Assembly (NCBI GenBank): GCA_963704455.1
Contig: OY969905.1
Location: 1,054,001 to 1,118,000 of the forward strand
Length of the DNA: 64,000 nucleotides
Origin: DASTCZ01 sp963704455
GTDB lineage: Bacteria; Acidobacteriota; Terriglobia; Acidiferrales; UBA7541
Reading direction: 5' to 3'
Part shown: positions 16,593 through 25,887 of the stretch, piece by piece
Layout: each line of letters opens with the position of its first letter
How positions within the stretch are numbered: the first letter of the stretch is position 1
The notes under the pieces: model-generated
The model's database searches: none
What the model was told of the DNA's origin: nothing
The model's input: only the letters and a program-made list of their open reading frames with translations
Position numbers and translations under genes: made by a program

Positions 16593-18021
16593 GTCGTTAG
16601 CACATGATATGTCCGGTCTATTAGCAGATGAAATGTCCGCTTTACACAGGCGGCTTGGAGTAGACCTCCGGTCCGGAGGTGGGCGTGATGAGCTACTCCA
16701 GAGCTGCGATGGAGCGGGCGATGAAAGCACAAGAAGTGATTTTGCGGGTGATCGGCAAGCAGATGACCTGGCTTCAAGCGGCCCAGGTGTTGCGCGTCGG
16801 TCCGCGGCAGATGCGGCGGCTGTATTGGCGCTATCAGCGGTTCGGCTATGACGGACTGTGGGATCGCCGGACGGGAACACCTTCTCCGAAGCGCGTGAAG
16901 CTGGAGGTGGTCGAAAAGGTGTTGGTTTTGTACCGGGAGAAGTATTCCGATTTCAGCGTGAAGCATTTTCACGAGAAGCTCGAGGAGGAGCACGGCATCC
17001 GGCTCAGCTACACCTGGGTGAAGCTGGCGCTGCAAGGCGCCGGACTGGTGGCGAAAGAACGGCAGCGGGGCCTGCACCGGCGGCGGCGCGAACGAAGACC
17101 GATGGCCGGGATGATGCTGCACATCGACGGCAGCAAGCATCGCTGGCTGGGCCAGCAGTGGCACGACTTGATCGTGGTGCTGGACGATGCGACCAGCGAG
17201 GTGTACTACGCGCAGTTGGTCGAGGAGGAATCGACACCGACGGTAATGATCGCGTTGCGCGAAGTGGTCGAGCGGCAAGGAGTGTTTTGCTCGCTTTACA
17301 GCGACCGGGCAAGCCATTTCTGGGTAACCCCGAAAGCCGGAGAGCCGGTGGACCGGCAGCGGCTAACGCAGGTGGGGCGGGCGTTGAGTGATTTGAGGAT
17401 TCAGATGATTCCGGCCTACTCGCCGCAAGCACGTGGACGAAGCGAGCGGAACTTCGGCACCTGGCAGCGGCGGCTGCCGCAAGAGTTGCGGCTGCGCGGG
17501 ATCGCGACGATCGAAGAAGCCAACCGTTTTCTCGGCGAGAGCTATATCGCGGAGTTTAACCGGAAATTCGCTGTGGCGGCAACGGAACCGGTCAGCGCCT
17601 TTGTGCCGGCGACCGGGAAAGATCTGGACCGGATCTTCTCGCTGCAGCAGGAGCGGGTGGTGAACCGTGACAACACGGTGAGTTGGGGCGGCCGGGCGTT
17701 GCAGATCGAACGGGTGCGCTGGCGCGGGACGCTGGCGGGTTGCCGGGTGACGGTGTGCGAACATCTGGATGGGCGGCTGAGTTTGTATTACGGACCCCAG
17801 TGTGTCGGACAGTTTGCTGGCGAAAATAACGAACCGAAATCGGCGGCGGAAAAGGGCTGTGGAAAAGACGCTGCGCTTGGGAATCCCGCGCAAACCGCGG
17901 GATCCCCACTTTCCCACAGCCCCGACGACGGCGCGGTGAATGTAGTTTGAGGAGCAGAAGGAAAATCAAAAGCGGACACATCACTTGCTAACAATTGCGG
18001 TCATTTCGATTTGCTAACAAC
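16593..18021 (+). mobile_element. Complete insertion sequence of the IS1202/ISNCY (ISDol1-like) type
   Basis: 1429 bp bounded by an 18-bp direct repeat of host sequence. The ends are imperfect inverted repeats beginning GTCGTTAGCA on the left and GTTGTTAGCA on the right (read inward). Each end contains two tandem copies of a motif like TTAGCANATGANATGTCCGC, presumably transposase-binding sites. A single intact DDE transposase fills the element. From established knowledge, IS1202-related elements stand out for long target duplications; 18 bp fits one of their subgroups as I remember it. The identical duplications suggest recent insertion, here between the divergent tsaC and TrmH-type genes. 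Confidence 0.88.
16688..17950 (+). CDS. ISNCY/IS1202-family DDE transposase
   Basis: 420 residues from the ATG at 16688 (GGAGGT six bases upstream; an in-frame GTG lies nine bases earlier). An N-terminal helix-turn-helix region (WLQAAQVLRVGPRQMRRLYW) precedes an rve-type integrase core. Its acidic residues are visible in MLHIDGSKHRW, LIVVLDDATSEVYY, LYSDRASHFW and PQARGRSERNFGTWQ. The C-terminal domain (NRDNTVSWGGRALQIERV) is typical of this transposase group. The frame is intact, so the element may be active. Confidence 0.93.
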   Translation: MSYSRAAMERAMKAQEVILRVIGKQMTWLQAAQVLRVGPRQMRRLYWRYQRFGYDGLWDRRTGTPSPKRVKLEVVEKVLVLYREKYSDFSVKHFHEKLEEEHGIRLSYTWVKLALQGAGLVAKERQRGLHRRRRERRPMAGMMLHIDGSKHRWLGQQWHDLIVVLDDATSEVYYAQLVEEESTPTVMIALREVVERQGVFCSLYSDRASHFWVTPKAGEPVDRQRLTQVGRALSDLRIQMIPAYSPQARGRSERNFGTWQRRLPQELRLRGIATIEEANRFLGESYIAEFNRKFAVAATEPVSAFVPATGKDLDRIFSLQQERVVNRDNTVSWGGRALQIERVRWRGTLAGCRVTVCEHLDGRLSLYYGPQCVGQFAGENNEPKSAAEKGCGKDAALGNPAQTAGSPLSHSPDDGAVNVV

Positions 18022-18039
18022 AGGAACGGATATCGATTT
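18022..18039. repeat. 18-bp target-site duplication, right copy
   Basis: Identical to 16575-16592. It abuts the right inverted repeat of the insertion sequence. Confidence 0.9.
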
Positions 18040-18171
18040 CAACATCCGGTGAATCAGTGGTCGCTACCGCGCGATGTTCACGCCTACAGGCAGCGAGCGT
18101 TCATGACGTGCGTTGCCGGCGCGAAACCAAGTGACTTTACCCCATGCCGCGCCGTTTGTTACGCTCCATGT

Positions 18172-19140
18172 ATGCCGCGCGCGCGACGAGATTCGTCTTC
18201 CAAAACTGGCGCCCCATCCCGCGCGCCCGCCTCGCAGCCCGAGCGCGTGACAGGTAAGGATAACCCGTGGCTCAAGCGCTTTCGCGCAGGATTCGCCGGC
18301 CGCGCGGAAAAGGATGGCGGGGCCATTTCCATTGAAGGCGCGCGGCTCGTCGAGGAGGCTCTTCGCTCGGCAATTCCCGTGGACGCGATCCTCGTCAGTG
18401 AAACCGGTAGAAAGCATCTTGCCCGGATTGGGCCGACGCTCGCGCCGTCGGTGCGCTTGCTCGTGACGAGCGACAAAATCTTTGATGGACTTGCCGACAC
18501 GGAAACGCCACAAGGCATCGCCGCACTCGTTCGTCCCCGGCGCGCCTCTTTCGATGACCTGATGCTCGGGCCCGGCGCGCCGCTCATCGTTGTGCTCGTT
18601 GGAATCCAGGACCCCGGGAACGTCGGCACGATCCTGCGAACAGCGGAAGCTCTGGGCGCGAGCGGCGTGGCCGCCTGCAAAGCAGACTCTCTTGGTACGG
18701 CCCATGTTTTCTCGCCCAAAGTAATTCGCGCATCCGCGGGCGCCGCATTCCGGTTTCGGGTTGCGGAAGGCATTTCACTGCCGATCCTGCTGGCACAATT
18801 GCGCATGGCTGGCGTCCTCGTGATCGCGGCCTCTTCACATGATTCTCGCACGCCCACGCCCGCACCCTGGCAAACGGATTTGCGCGGGCCGGTCGCGCTG
18901 CTCATCGGCAACGAAGGCGCAGGCCTGCCCGCCGAAGTTGAGCGTTCGGCCGACGCCCGCGTAAAGATCCCGCATTCCGAGCCGCATGGCATTCGCGGCG
19001 CAGCGGTTGAATCTCTTAACGCTGCCACGGCCGCGGCCGTCCTGCTCTATGAAGCCGCGCGACAGCGCGCCGAAGTTAGCGTGCATGTCAGTGACGATGA
19101 CAGTGCCGACCTCGGAGGCGAGGCAGGAGGGGGATCATGA
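18172..19140 (+). CDS. TrmH/SpoU-family RNA 2'-O-methyltransferase
   Basis: 322 residues from the ATG at 18172 (the frame is open further upstream into the insertion sequence but without family similarity). An N-terminal substrate-binding region (AISIEGARLVEEALRSAIPV) precedes the SPOUT knot with its three signature motifs: VGIQDPGNVGTILRTAEALG, LLIGNEGAGLPAEV and HGIRGAAVESLNAATAAAVL. Enzymes of this group methylate ribose 2'-OH in rRNA or tRNA loops; the target base cannot be told. Its stop overlaps the rarA start (ATGA), so the genes are coupled. Confidence 0.9.
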   Translation: MPRARRDSSSKTGAPSRAPASQPERVTGKDNPWLKRFRAGFAGRAEKDGGAISIEGARLVEEALRSAIPVDAILVSETGRKHLARIGPTLAPSVRLLVTSDKIFDGLADTETPQGIAALVRPRRASFDDLMLGPGAPLIVVLVGIQDPGNVGTILRTAEALGASGVAACKADSLGTAHVFSPKVIRASAGAAFRFRVAEGISLPILLAQLRMAGVLVIAASSHDSRTPTPAPWQTDLRGPVALLIGNEGAGLPAEVERSADARVKIPHSEPHGIRGAAVESLNAATAAAVLLYEAARQRAEVSVHVSDDDSADLGGEAGGGS

Positions 19141-20543
19141 GCCTCTTCCCCGCCTCCGTGCCGGACGAAGGCCGCGATTCATCATCCGGCTCCGCAAATT
19201 CCGGCGCGCGCGCAAGAAACGCTCCGCCGCTTGCCGATCGCATGCGACCACGAACGCTCGATGAATTCGTCGGTCAGGAATCATTGCTCGGCCCTGGCGG
19301 CCCGCTTCGTATGCAAATCGAGCGAGACGACACCGGCTCCATGATTCTCTGGGGCCCGCCCGGCTGCGGGAAGACCACGCTCGCGCGGATCATCGCAAAT
19401 ATGACGCGCTCCGATTTCGTTTCCTTCAGCGCGGTGCTGAGCAACATCAAGGAAATCAAAGAAGTGATGGCCGCTGCAAAGCGCTCTCGTGGCGCGGGCC
19501 GCCGGACAATTGTTTTCGTGGACGAGGTGCACCGCTTCAACAAAGCTCAGCAGGATGCGTTTCTTCCGCACGTCGAAGCCGGAAACATAGTCCTCATCGG
19601 CGCCACAACCGAGAACCCTTCGTTTGAAGTCATCGCACCGCTTCTTTCACGGACTCGCGTCTATGTTCTTCACGCACTCAGCGAGGAGCAAATCGTCGGT
19701 CTCCTCCGCCGCGCGCTCTCCGATGCCGAGCGCGGCCTTGGCCGCGACAACATTCAAGCGGACGAGGAGGTGCTGCGCCGCATCGCGACATTTGCGAATG
19801 GCGATGCGCGCGCGGCGTACAACACGCTCGAAGCCGTCGTACGCAGCGCCGCCCCCGGCGCTGTCGGCGCGCGCGCCCTCAGCGTCGCGCTCCTTGAACA
19901 AACTCTCCAGCGAAAACTTCTGCTGTACGACAAGGCCGGCGAGGAGCACTACAACCTCATCTCCGCGCTTCACAAGTCCGTGCGCAATTCCGACGCCGAC
20001 GCAGCGCTCTACTGGCTCGTGCGAATGCTGGAGTCTGGCGAAGACCCGCTCTACATCGCGCGCCGCCTCGTACGCATGGCAAGCGAGGATATCGGCCTCG
20101 CCGAGCCGCACGCGCTCGAGGTAGCCATTGCGGCAATGCAGGCCGCAGATTTTGTCGGCCCGCCCGAAGGAAACCTGGCGCTGGCGCAAGCCGCCGTTTA
20201 TTTGGCGCTCGCTCCGAAGTCGAATGCTTTATATGTTGGCTACGGCGAGGCCGCAGACGATTTGCAGCGCACGCAATCCGAACCCGTCCCGCTGCATTTG
20301 CGCAACGCCGTCACGAACCTGATGAAGGAAACCGGCTACGGCCGCGGCTATCAATACGCGCACGATTCAGATGATAAAATCACGGACATGACGTGCCTGC
20401 CGGATTCGCTCGCTGGACGCACATATTTCCGGCCAACGGACCAAGGATTCGAGCAATGGCTTCGCCAGCGAATGGAAGAAATTCGCCGCCTCAAATCTAC
20501 AAAAAAGAAATCAGCCACTACATCGGGCCCCTCCTCCACATGA
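19137..20543 (+). CDS. rarA: Replication-associated recombination protein A (RarA/MgsA) AAA ATPase
   Basis: 468 residues. RPRTLDEFVGQESLLGPGG at the N-terminus is followed by Walker A GPPGCGKTTLARII, Walker B IVFVDEVHRFNKAQQDAFL and the sensor region IGATTENPSFEV. The C-terminal tetramerisation domain includes DADAALYWLVRMLESGEDP. RarA acts at stalled replication forks and interacts with single-strand-binding protein. Its first bases overlap the methyltransferase stop, and its stop overlaps the next start, so the three genes form a coupled unit. Confidence 0.94.
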   Translation: MSLFPASVPDEGRDSSSGSANSGARARNAPPLADRMRPRTLDEFVGQESLLGPGGPLRMQIERDDTGSMILWGPPGCGKTTLARIIANMTRSDFVSFSAVLSNIKEIKEVMAAAKRSRGAGRRTIVFVDEVHRFNKAQQDAFLPHVEAGNIVLIGATTENPSFEVIAPLLSRTRVYVLHALSEEQIVGLLRRALSDAERGLGRDNIQADEEVLRRIATFANGDARAAYNTLEAVVRSAAPGAVGARALSVALLEQTLQRKLLLYDKAGEEHYNLISALHKSVRNSDADAALYWLVRMLESGEDPLYIARRLVRMASEDIGLAEPHALEVAIAAMQAADFVGPPEGNLALAQAAVYLALAPKSNALYVGYGEAADDLQRTQSEPVPLHLRNAVTNLMKETGYGRGYQYAHDSDDKITDMTCLPDSLAGRTYFRPTDQGFEQWLRQRMEEIRRLKSTKKKSATTSGPSST

Positions 20544-21679
20544 TCCGCCACGCGCTAAAAATCCCGTACCGATTTCTCCCGCCTGTTATTTTTTCATTGG
20601 CGCTTCTCCTCGCCTTCTCAATCTGTTCTCCCGGCCCGCGCGCCCAGTCGCCCAGCGACGAAATCAACTTGGAATGCACGGCCATCGCCTTTGCCCCCGA
20701 CGGCCGCCTGGCATTCTCCACGCGCCACGTTTACACGATGCGCAGCTTTGAAATACAGCGCGACGATATCTGGGTGCGCGAAAAAGACGGGCGCACGCAC
20801 AAAATTGTAAATGGCGAAAGATTGGTTCAGGGTCAATTTGCCTACGGACCTTTCAGCTATGCAATCAACAAAATCCGCTGGTCGCCCGACGGCCAGCGCC
20901 TCACTGCGGAATTATTCTCAAGCCGACTTGTGCGCGGCGGTGGCACGCATGACGAGCACGACCTTTTGCTGATCTCGCAGGAAGGCAAAGAGATCAAATT
21001 TCACGGAGGCGACAGCATCATTCCCGATGCGCTGGACGGCACCTGGCTCAGCGACGGCCTCACGATCGGCTACCTCGCGCAGTCCGCGAAATCATCAGTC
21101 ATGTTTTCCGTTGGCGTGGCTCATGTGGATCGAGGCCGCGGCGGCGTTCTCTATGAAGCCCGCCCGTTTTCCGCTATCTCGTGGAACGCGAAGAGAGATT
21201 CCGCCCTCGCGATTGATCTTGGCTCGAATCTCAACGGCACGCCGCAACTCGTCCTGCTGAATCTGGCGAAGGAAGATCACACTCCGATTATTGTTCTGGA
21301 GAATTTTCACGGTGGACTTAGCTTTTCACCCTCGGGCGACAAAGCCGCGTACTTCGTGGGCAGCGACGTTCTTGAAGTCCGCGATATCGCGCATCCCAAC
21401 CTCGTCGCGCGCGCACACGCGCTCTTTGGGCCTATCGTGTGGGCGCCCGACGAATCTCGCCTTCTCATCAAGGAAGGCCTCGAGCGCGAGGACGGTCAAC
21501 TTTTCTGGGTCACGCTGCCTGCCACATCCGCCGCAGCAGACGCTCCCGTTGCCGCTGCGCCGGCCCAGCCCGAGCTTGGCGGCAAATTAGTCCGCGACTT
21601 CGCGCTCTCTCCCGACGGCCACACTCTCGCCGTCATCCTTCCCGGCTCGCGCCACGTCCACATCTTCGATATGAAGTGA
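20540..21679 (+). CDS. Exported beta-propeller (WD40/TolB-like) protein of unknown function
   Basis: 379 residues from the ATG at 20540, which overlaps the rarA stop (ATGA). A signal sequence (residues about 1-32, hydrophobic FSLALLLAFSICS, cleavage near RAQS) leads to repeated blade-like segments of the type IRWSPDGQRLTAELF, LSFSPSGDKAAYF and FALSPDGHTLAVIL. These are PD40/TolB-type propeller repeats, usually periplasmic protein- or ligand-binding surfaces. Location in an operon with DNA-maintenance genes gives no direct functional clue. Confidence 0.75.
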   Translation: MIRHALKIPYRFLPPVIFSLALLLAFSICSPGPRAQSPSDEINLECTAIAFAPDGRLAFSTRHVYTMRSFEIQRDDIWVREKDGRTHKIVNGERLVQGQFAYGPFSYAINKIRWSPDGQRLTAELFSSRLVRGGGTHDEHDLLLISQEGKEIKFHGGDSIIPDALDGTWLSDGLTIGYLAQSAKSSVMFSVGVAHVDRGRGGVLYEARPFSAISWNAKRDSALAIDLGSNLNGTPQLVLLNLAKEDHTPIIVLENFHGGLSFSPSGDKAAYFVGSDVLEVRDIAHPNLVARAHALFGPIVWAPDESRLLIKEGLEREDGQLFWVTLPATSAAADAPVAAAPAQPELGGKLVRDFALSPDGHTLAVILPGSRHVHIFDMK

Positions 21680-21682
21680 AAG

Positions 21683-23296
21683 CTATTGCTGCACGAATCG
21701 CCGGAAAAAACTCCCGGGCTTCCATGCTGGGCGCGCGTCCGCATCCGCCACGCGCTGCAAGAGCAGCAACAAAATGTGATTGAACTGCGCCGCTGCCTCC
21801 GCATCCACCGGCTGGTTGATATCGTCAGACGGCGCGTGGTATCGCACGCGGATCCATTCCTGAAAAGTCGCTTCTTCCGGCGTTCCCTTAATCCATCCAA
21901 ACTTGAACGCGAGCGCGGGAATTCCGTTTTTCACAAAGCTATACTGATCGCTGCGAATAAACCGGTTTTTGTCCGGCTCCTTGTCGGACTGCACTGTCAC
22001 GCCCTGCGATTCCGCAACTGCGCAGATGTCGTCGCCGAGCGTGGATTCGTCCAGCCCCTGGACCTCAAGATATTTCAGCGTGAAAAGCGGCAGATACATG
22101 TCCATATTCAGGTCGGCGACAATTTTGTGAATGTCCACGGTGGGATGGGTTGCGAAGTATTCCGACCCGAGGTCACCCTTCTCTTCCGCCGTCACCGCCG
22201 CAAAAATAATGGAGCGCCGCGGCTGCACTCCGGCGGCCTTCATATGTTTCGCCACCTCAATCAGCGAGGCAACCCCGGATGCATTGTCCATCGCGCCGTT
22301 GTAGATGCTGTCTCCATTGATCGGTTCGCCAACGCCCAGATGATCGAGATGCGCGCTCACCACCACATACTCATTTTTCAATGCGGGGTCCGATCCCGTC
22401 AGCACTCCCAGCACATTTGGCGCAGTAACTTTTGACTGCCGCACAGCAACTCTTGCGCGGACGGAAACTTTCAGCGCAAACTTCGGCAGCGCCGCGTCCA
22501 TGTTCGCGTCGCCCAGCAACTCAGCAATAGTGTGGTCCGTCCCCAGCAACCATTCATCGGCGTGAATCACGTTAATCGTCGCCAAGATTCGCGGTGCTGG
22601 CACAGCCTCAGATTTCGTATCTACGATCGACATCGCCGGTTGAAACCGCGCCTTCGCAAATCTGTCCCACGGCACGTCAGTCGCCTTCGGATTTTGGATT
22701 ACCGCCTCGCCAATTGCTCCCGCGGCGTGCATGCGCTTCCACCGCTCCTCCGGGGACTGGTAATGCGATTTCAACGCGCTCGGAATTGATTTCGGCCCGC
22801 CCGAGAGATAGACGGCGATCTTTCCCTTCAAATCCAGCCCCGCAAAATCGTCGTAATTCATTTCCGGTACTGCAAAGCCGTAGCCGACAAATACCGCGCC
22901 GCCGGAAACATTTGTGGCGGGCGTGCCGCGGACGCTCAGCGTCGCGTCCTCGCCGAGCTTCAGCGGCTCCTCCTGGCCGTTGCTCACCAGCGCCAATCGC
23001 GAATTCGGCTCGTCCAGCTCGCGCACCTCGAAATTAATCGGCTGGAAATATCCATTTGTCCCCACCGGCATGAGCCCCGCGTCGGCAAATTGCCTTTGCA
23101 CATAATCCGCCGCCTTCCGATAACCCTCGCTCCCCGTCAGGCGTCCCTGCAAATCGTCGGAGGCAAGGTATTGCACATGCGCCCACCAAGCCTTTCCCTC
23201 CGCTTCCCAATTGCTCTGCGCGAAAACCGCCGCAGCGCAAAACGCGCAGATCACGCCAGTCGCCAGCCGTGTGTTGTTCCAAACTCTTCTTCGCAT
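21683..23296 (-). CDS. Secreted M28-family zinc aminopeptidase with PA domain
   Basis: 537 residues from the ATG at 23296, giving a signal peptide (MRRRVWNNTRLATGVICAF, cleavage near VFAQ). A PA-like insert (GGAVFVGYGFAVPEMNYDDF) precedes the M28 core. Visible metal and catalytic residues are SAHLDHLGVG (His, Asp), MDNASGVASL (bridging Asp), VTAEEKGDLGSEYF (catalytic Glu pair), LNMDMYLPL, and YHAPSDDINQ (last His). It should cleave N-terminal residues from peptides in the periplasm or outside. The propeller gene converges with it three bases away. Confidence 0.92.
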   Translation of the reverse strand: MRRRVWNNTRLATGVICAFCAAAVFAQSNWEAEGKAWWAHVQYLASDDLQGRLTGSEGYRKAADYVQRQFADAGLMPVGTNGYFQPINFEVRELDEPNSRLALVSNGQEEPLKLGEDATLSVRGTPATNVSGGAVFVGYGFAVPEMNYDDFAGLDLKGKIAVYLSGGPKSIPSALKSHYQSPEERWKRMHAAGAIGEAVIQNPKATDVPWDRFAKARFQPAMSIVDTKSEAVPAPRILATINVIHADEWLLGTDHTIAELLGDANMDAALPKFALKVSVRARVAVRQSKVTAPNVLGVLTGSDPALKNEYVVVSAHLDHLGVGEPINGDSIYNGAMDNASGVASLIEVAKHMKAAGVQPRRSIIFAAVTAEEKGDLGSEYFATHPTVDIHKIVADLNMDMYLPLFTLKYLEVQGLDESTLGDDICAVAESQGVTVQSDKEPDKNRFIRSDQYSFVKNGIPALAFKFGWIKGTPEEATFQEWIRVRYHAPSDDINQPVDAEAAAQFNHILLLLLQRVADADARPAWKPGSFFRRFVQQ

Positions 23297-23304
23297 AGAG
23301 TTTT

Positions 23305-23724
23305 TCACCCCAGAAGCCGCTGATGTTCCTTCAGAATGCAGAGATCCATCGTGACAATCAAGCCCGCCGCTCTCGCGCGCGCCGCCGCTGCTTCGTCCAC
23401 CACGCCCTCCTGCATCCACACCGCCCGCGCCCCGATGCGGATCGCGCCCTCCACAACCTCCGCCACTTCCTCAGACCTCCGGAATATGTCCACGATGTCC
23501 ACGTGGATTCCTTTGGGGATTTCACTCAGCGAACCAAATGCTTTTTCGCCGAGTACTTTGGTTTCGTTTGGATTTACGGGAAGAATGCGGTAGCCGGCGG
23601 TCTTCAGATATTCCGACACGCCATAACTCGGCCGGAATCGCTTCGAGGAAAGTCCCACTACCGCAATTACTTTTGTGGAGGAAAGAAGTTCGCGAATCTC
23701 TTCGTCGCCGGAGGATGTGCTCAT
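23305..23724 (-). CDS. CoA-binding domain protein (YccU-like)
   Basis: 139 residues, a single Rossmann-type CoA_binding_2 domain. The nucleotide-binding start VIAVVGLSSKRFRPSYGVSE is followed by YRILPVNPNETKVLGEKAF, VDIVDIFRRSE and GARAVWMQEGVVDEAAA. Homologs are stand-alone relatives of the succinyl-CoA synthetase alpha N-domain, with no firmly assigned reaction. It lies eight bases upstream of the M28 peptidase start and 16 bases downstream of the hisC stop, on the same strand as both. Confidence 0.9.
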   Translation of the reverse strand: MSTSSGDEEIRELLSSTKVIAVVGLSSKRFRPSYGVSEYLKTAGYRILPVNPNETKVLGEKAFGSLSEIPKGIHVDIVDIFRRSEEVAEVVEGAIRIGARAVWMQEGVVDEAAAARARAAGLIVTMDLCILKEHQRLLG

Positions 23725-23740
23725 CGCCCGGCCTCGCCGC

Positions 23741-24871
23741 TCATTTTCGGGAATTGGTTGCCGCGCAAACGCGTCCGAATGCGGCGAGGAATTTCTCGTT
23801 TTCTTCCGCGGTCCCTACCGTCACTCGCAACCCTTCGGGCAGCCCCATCCATCCAAGCGGCCGGACGATCACCCCCTGCTTTTCCATTTTCGCCGCCATA
23901 TCCGCCGCGCGCGGGCCCGCCTCAATGTATAGGAAATTTCCGAATGACGGCACCCACTTCGCACTCAGCCGGTCCAGCCCGCGCGAAAGCTGCGCCATCC
24001 CCGCGCGGTTTGACTCCACCGACCGCCGAATGTGCTCCACGTCTCCCAGCGCTGCGAGCGCCGCCGCCTGGGCAACGCCCGAAGTATTAAATGGCGTCCG
24101 CACCTTATTCATTTCCGCGAGCAGCGGCTCAGGGCCGATCCCGAACCCGATGCGCATTCCCGCCAGACCATGCACCTTGGAAAACGTCCGCAGCACCAGC
24201 AAGTTCGCGCCGCCGCGCACCAATTCTATGGACCTCGAATAGTTGGGATGCGAAACGTAATCGCAATACGCCTCGTCCAGCACTACCAGCACGTCTTCGG
24301 GCACGCCCCTCAAGAACGAATCAAACTCGTCCGCCGTGAAAAGTGTCCCCGTGGGATTATTCGGATTTGCCAAAACGATATAGCGCGTGCGCGGCGTGAT
24401 TGCTCGTGCAACCGCCGCCAAATCGAATCCGTAATCTTTCAAGGGCAGTGCGACAAGCGTTCCGCCCGTGGCCTGAATCGAAATGTAAAAGAGCGCGAAG
24501 GAGCCTTGCGCCGTCAGGCCTTCTTCGCCCGGCCGGATCATCAGCCGCGCGGAAAGATCAATCAACTCGCTCGACCCAAACCCGAGGATCACATTTTTCA
24601 TCGGGACGCCGTGCAATCCCGCGAGCGCTTCGCGCAAGTAGTGGCCGCCGCCGTCCGGATATCGGTGCGATTCTGCGAGCGCTTCACGCGCCGCTTCCAT
24701 GGCGCGTGGCGAAGGTCCCAGTGGGTTTTCGTTTGAGGCCAGCTTGACGGCGTGCAACTTCAATTCGCGCTCGACTTCTTCAATCGGTCGTCCCGGCACA
24801 TAGGGACTGATCGCCCGGATGTATTCGGGGACACGCTCCTCAAACATCTTGGCGATCCGCGTGGGATTCAC
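23741..24871 (-). CDS. hisC: Histidinol-phosphate aminotransferase
   Basis: 376 residues, fold type I PLP enzyme. ASNENPLGPSPRAMEAA and YLREALAGLHG mark the N-terminal part. ANPNNPTGTLF and VVLDEAYCDYV are the cofactor-binding blocks. The Schiff-base lysine is in LRTFSKVHGLAGMRIGFG. HisC converts imidazole-acetol phosphate and glutamate to histidinol phosphate. Related aromatic aminotransferases share these motifs, and no other his genes are adjacent, so an aromatic-amino-acid role remains possible. The start is a GTG at 24871; an ATG lies eight codons later. Confidence 0.88.
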   Translation of the reverse strand: MNPTRIAKMFEERVPEYIRAISPYVPGRPIEEVERELKLHAVKLASNENPLGPSPRAMEAAREALAESHRYPDGGGHYLREALAGLHGVPMKNVILGFGSSELIDLSARLMIRPGEEGLTAQGSFALFYISIQATGGTLVALPLKDYGFDLAAVARAITPRTRYIVLANPNNPTGTLFTADEFDSFLRGVPEDVLVVLDEAYCDYVSHPNYSRSIELVRGGANLLVLRTFSKVHGLAGMRIGFGIGPEPLLAEMNKVRTPFNTSGVAQAAALAALGDVEHIRRSVESNRAGMAQLSRGLDRLSAKWVPSFGNFLYIEAGPRAADMAAKMEKQGVIVRPLGWMGLPEGLRVTVGTAEENEKFLAAFGRVCAATNSRK

Positions 24872-24958
24872 CTTCGGTCGATCCTCTTTTTTTGTAAGTT
24901 TGACGTCCGCTACCTACCACACCCGCTAGTATCCCAGACGCGCTCCGACGTGTGCGCG

Positions 24959-25822
24959 TTACTTATGTTTTTGTTGCCTGTGAGTTAGTTGCTTCTTCTT
25001 ATGCTTCGGCGCGCGCAACACCGCTCGCGCCCCCGCTCCCGGCCCGGACTCCAGCCACTTCGGCGGACCCATTCCCAACTCCGGCCCCTGCCCTTTTCCC
25101 TGACTTTTTATGCGTTCGAGCGACGCCTTCAGTTTCGCCAGTTCTCCCGGCTGCAGTGCGCGCAACGCTCCCTCCGGCAAATCATCCAGCTCGATATTCG
25201 CCACCGCCACTCGATGTAATTTCTCAACCGGATGCCCGCCCTCAAATAAAACGCGCCGCATCATGTCACGCCGCGGGCTCAACATTTTCGCTTCATACCA
25301 CGGATTCGCCGCCGTTCCTCCGCTTTGCACGGCGGGGATCAGCCGGACGCGCGCACGCGCGCGCGTCCTGAGCTTTTCAAAATCCGCAACCTCAAGCCGT
25401 CCTTTGATTTTAATCCAATATGTCTGCGGCAATCGGTCCGCGACTTTTATGATTTGGTTCGCAAGATCGCCGTCATTCGTAAGCAGCAGTAATCCGCTCG
25501 CGGAATAATCCAACCGCCCCACCGGATAGACGCGGCCCGGCGCCAATCGCAAATATTCTTGCAGAGAATGACGCCCCTCAGGATCCGAAAGCGTTGCAAC
25601 CACTCGCGGCGGCTTGTGAAACACATAACTCACGCGCGGCTGCATCGCCTCCACCACACGCCCCGCGGCTTCAATCCGATCGTGCTCTGCGTCCGCTTTC
25701 TGGCCGAGCTTGGTCACCACGCGCCCGTTCACGCGCACCTGTCCGCTCTCGATCAGTTGCTCCGCGTGACGCCGCGAGGCAATCCCTGCGCGCGAAATAA
25801 TCTTCTGGAGACGCTCCAACAT
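24959..25822 (-). CDS. rluB: rRNA pseudouridine synthase, RsuA/RluB family
   Basis: 287 residues. An S4 RNA-binding domain (LQKIISRAGIASRRHAEQLI, residues about 4-60) is followed by the synthase core with the catalytic Asp in VGRLDYSASGLLLLTNDGD. The C-terminal tail is basic and low-complexity (APKHKKKQLTHRQQKHK), as often seen in RluB and RluF. It isomerises a uridine in 23S (RluB) or 16S (RsuA) rRNA. The linkage scpA-scpB-rluB is widespread and supports RluB. It is transcribed with the scp genes. Confidence 0.88.
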   Translation of the reverse strand: MLERLQKIISRAGIASRRHAEQLIESGQVRVNGRVVTKLGQKADAEHDRIEAAGRVVEAMQPRVSYVFHKPPRVVATLSDPEGRHSLQEYLRLAPGRVYPVGRLDYSASGLLLLTNDGDLANQIIKVADRLPQTYWIKIKGRLEVADFEKLRTRARARVRLIPAVQSGGTAANPWYEAKMLSPRRDMMRRVLFEGGHPVEKLHRVAVANIELDDLPEGALRALQPGELAKLKASLERIKSQGKGQGPELGMGPPKWLESGPGAGARAVLRAPKHKKKQLTHRQQKHK

Positions 25823-25887
25823 CGCCGCTCACACTTTACTAACAATCAGATTTGTGGGAATGAAATAATCTTCGAGATAAACCAGTT

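Noticed and set aside
16593..18021. IS481-type element
   Set aside because: The DDE transposase has the ISNCY/ISDol1-like C-terminal domain, and the 18-bp duplication is longer than usual for IS481.
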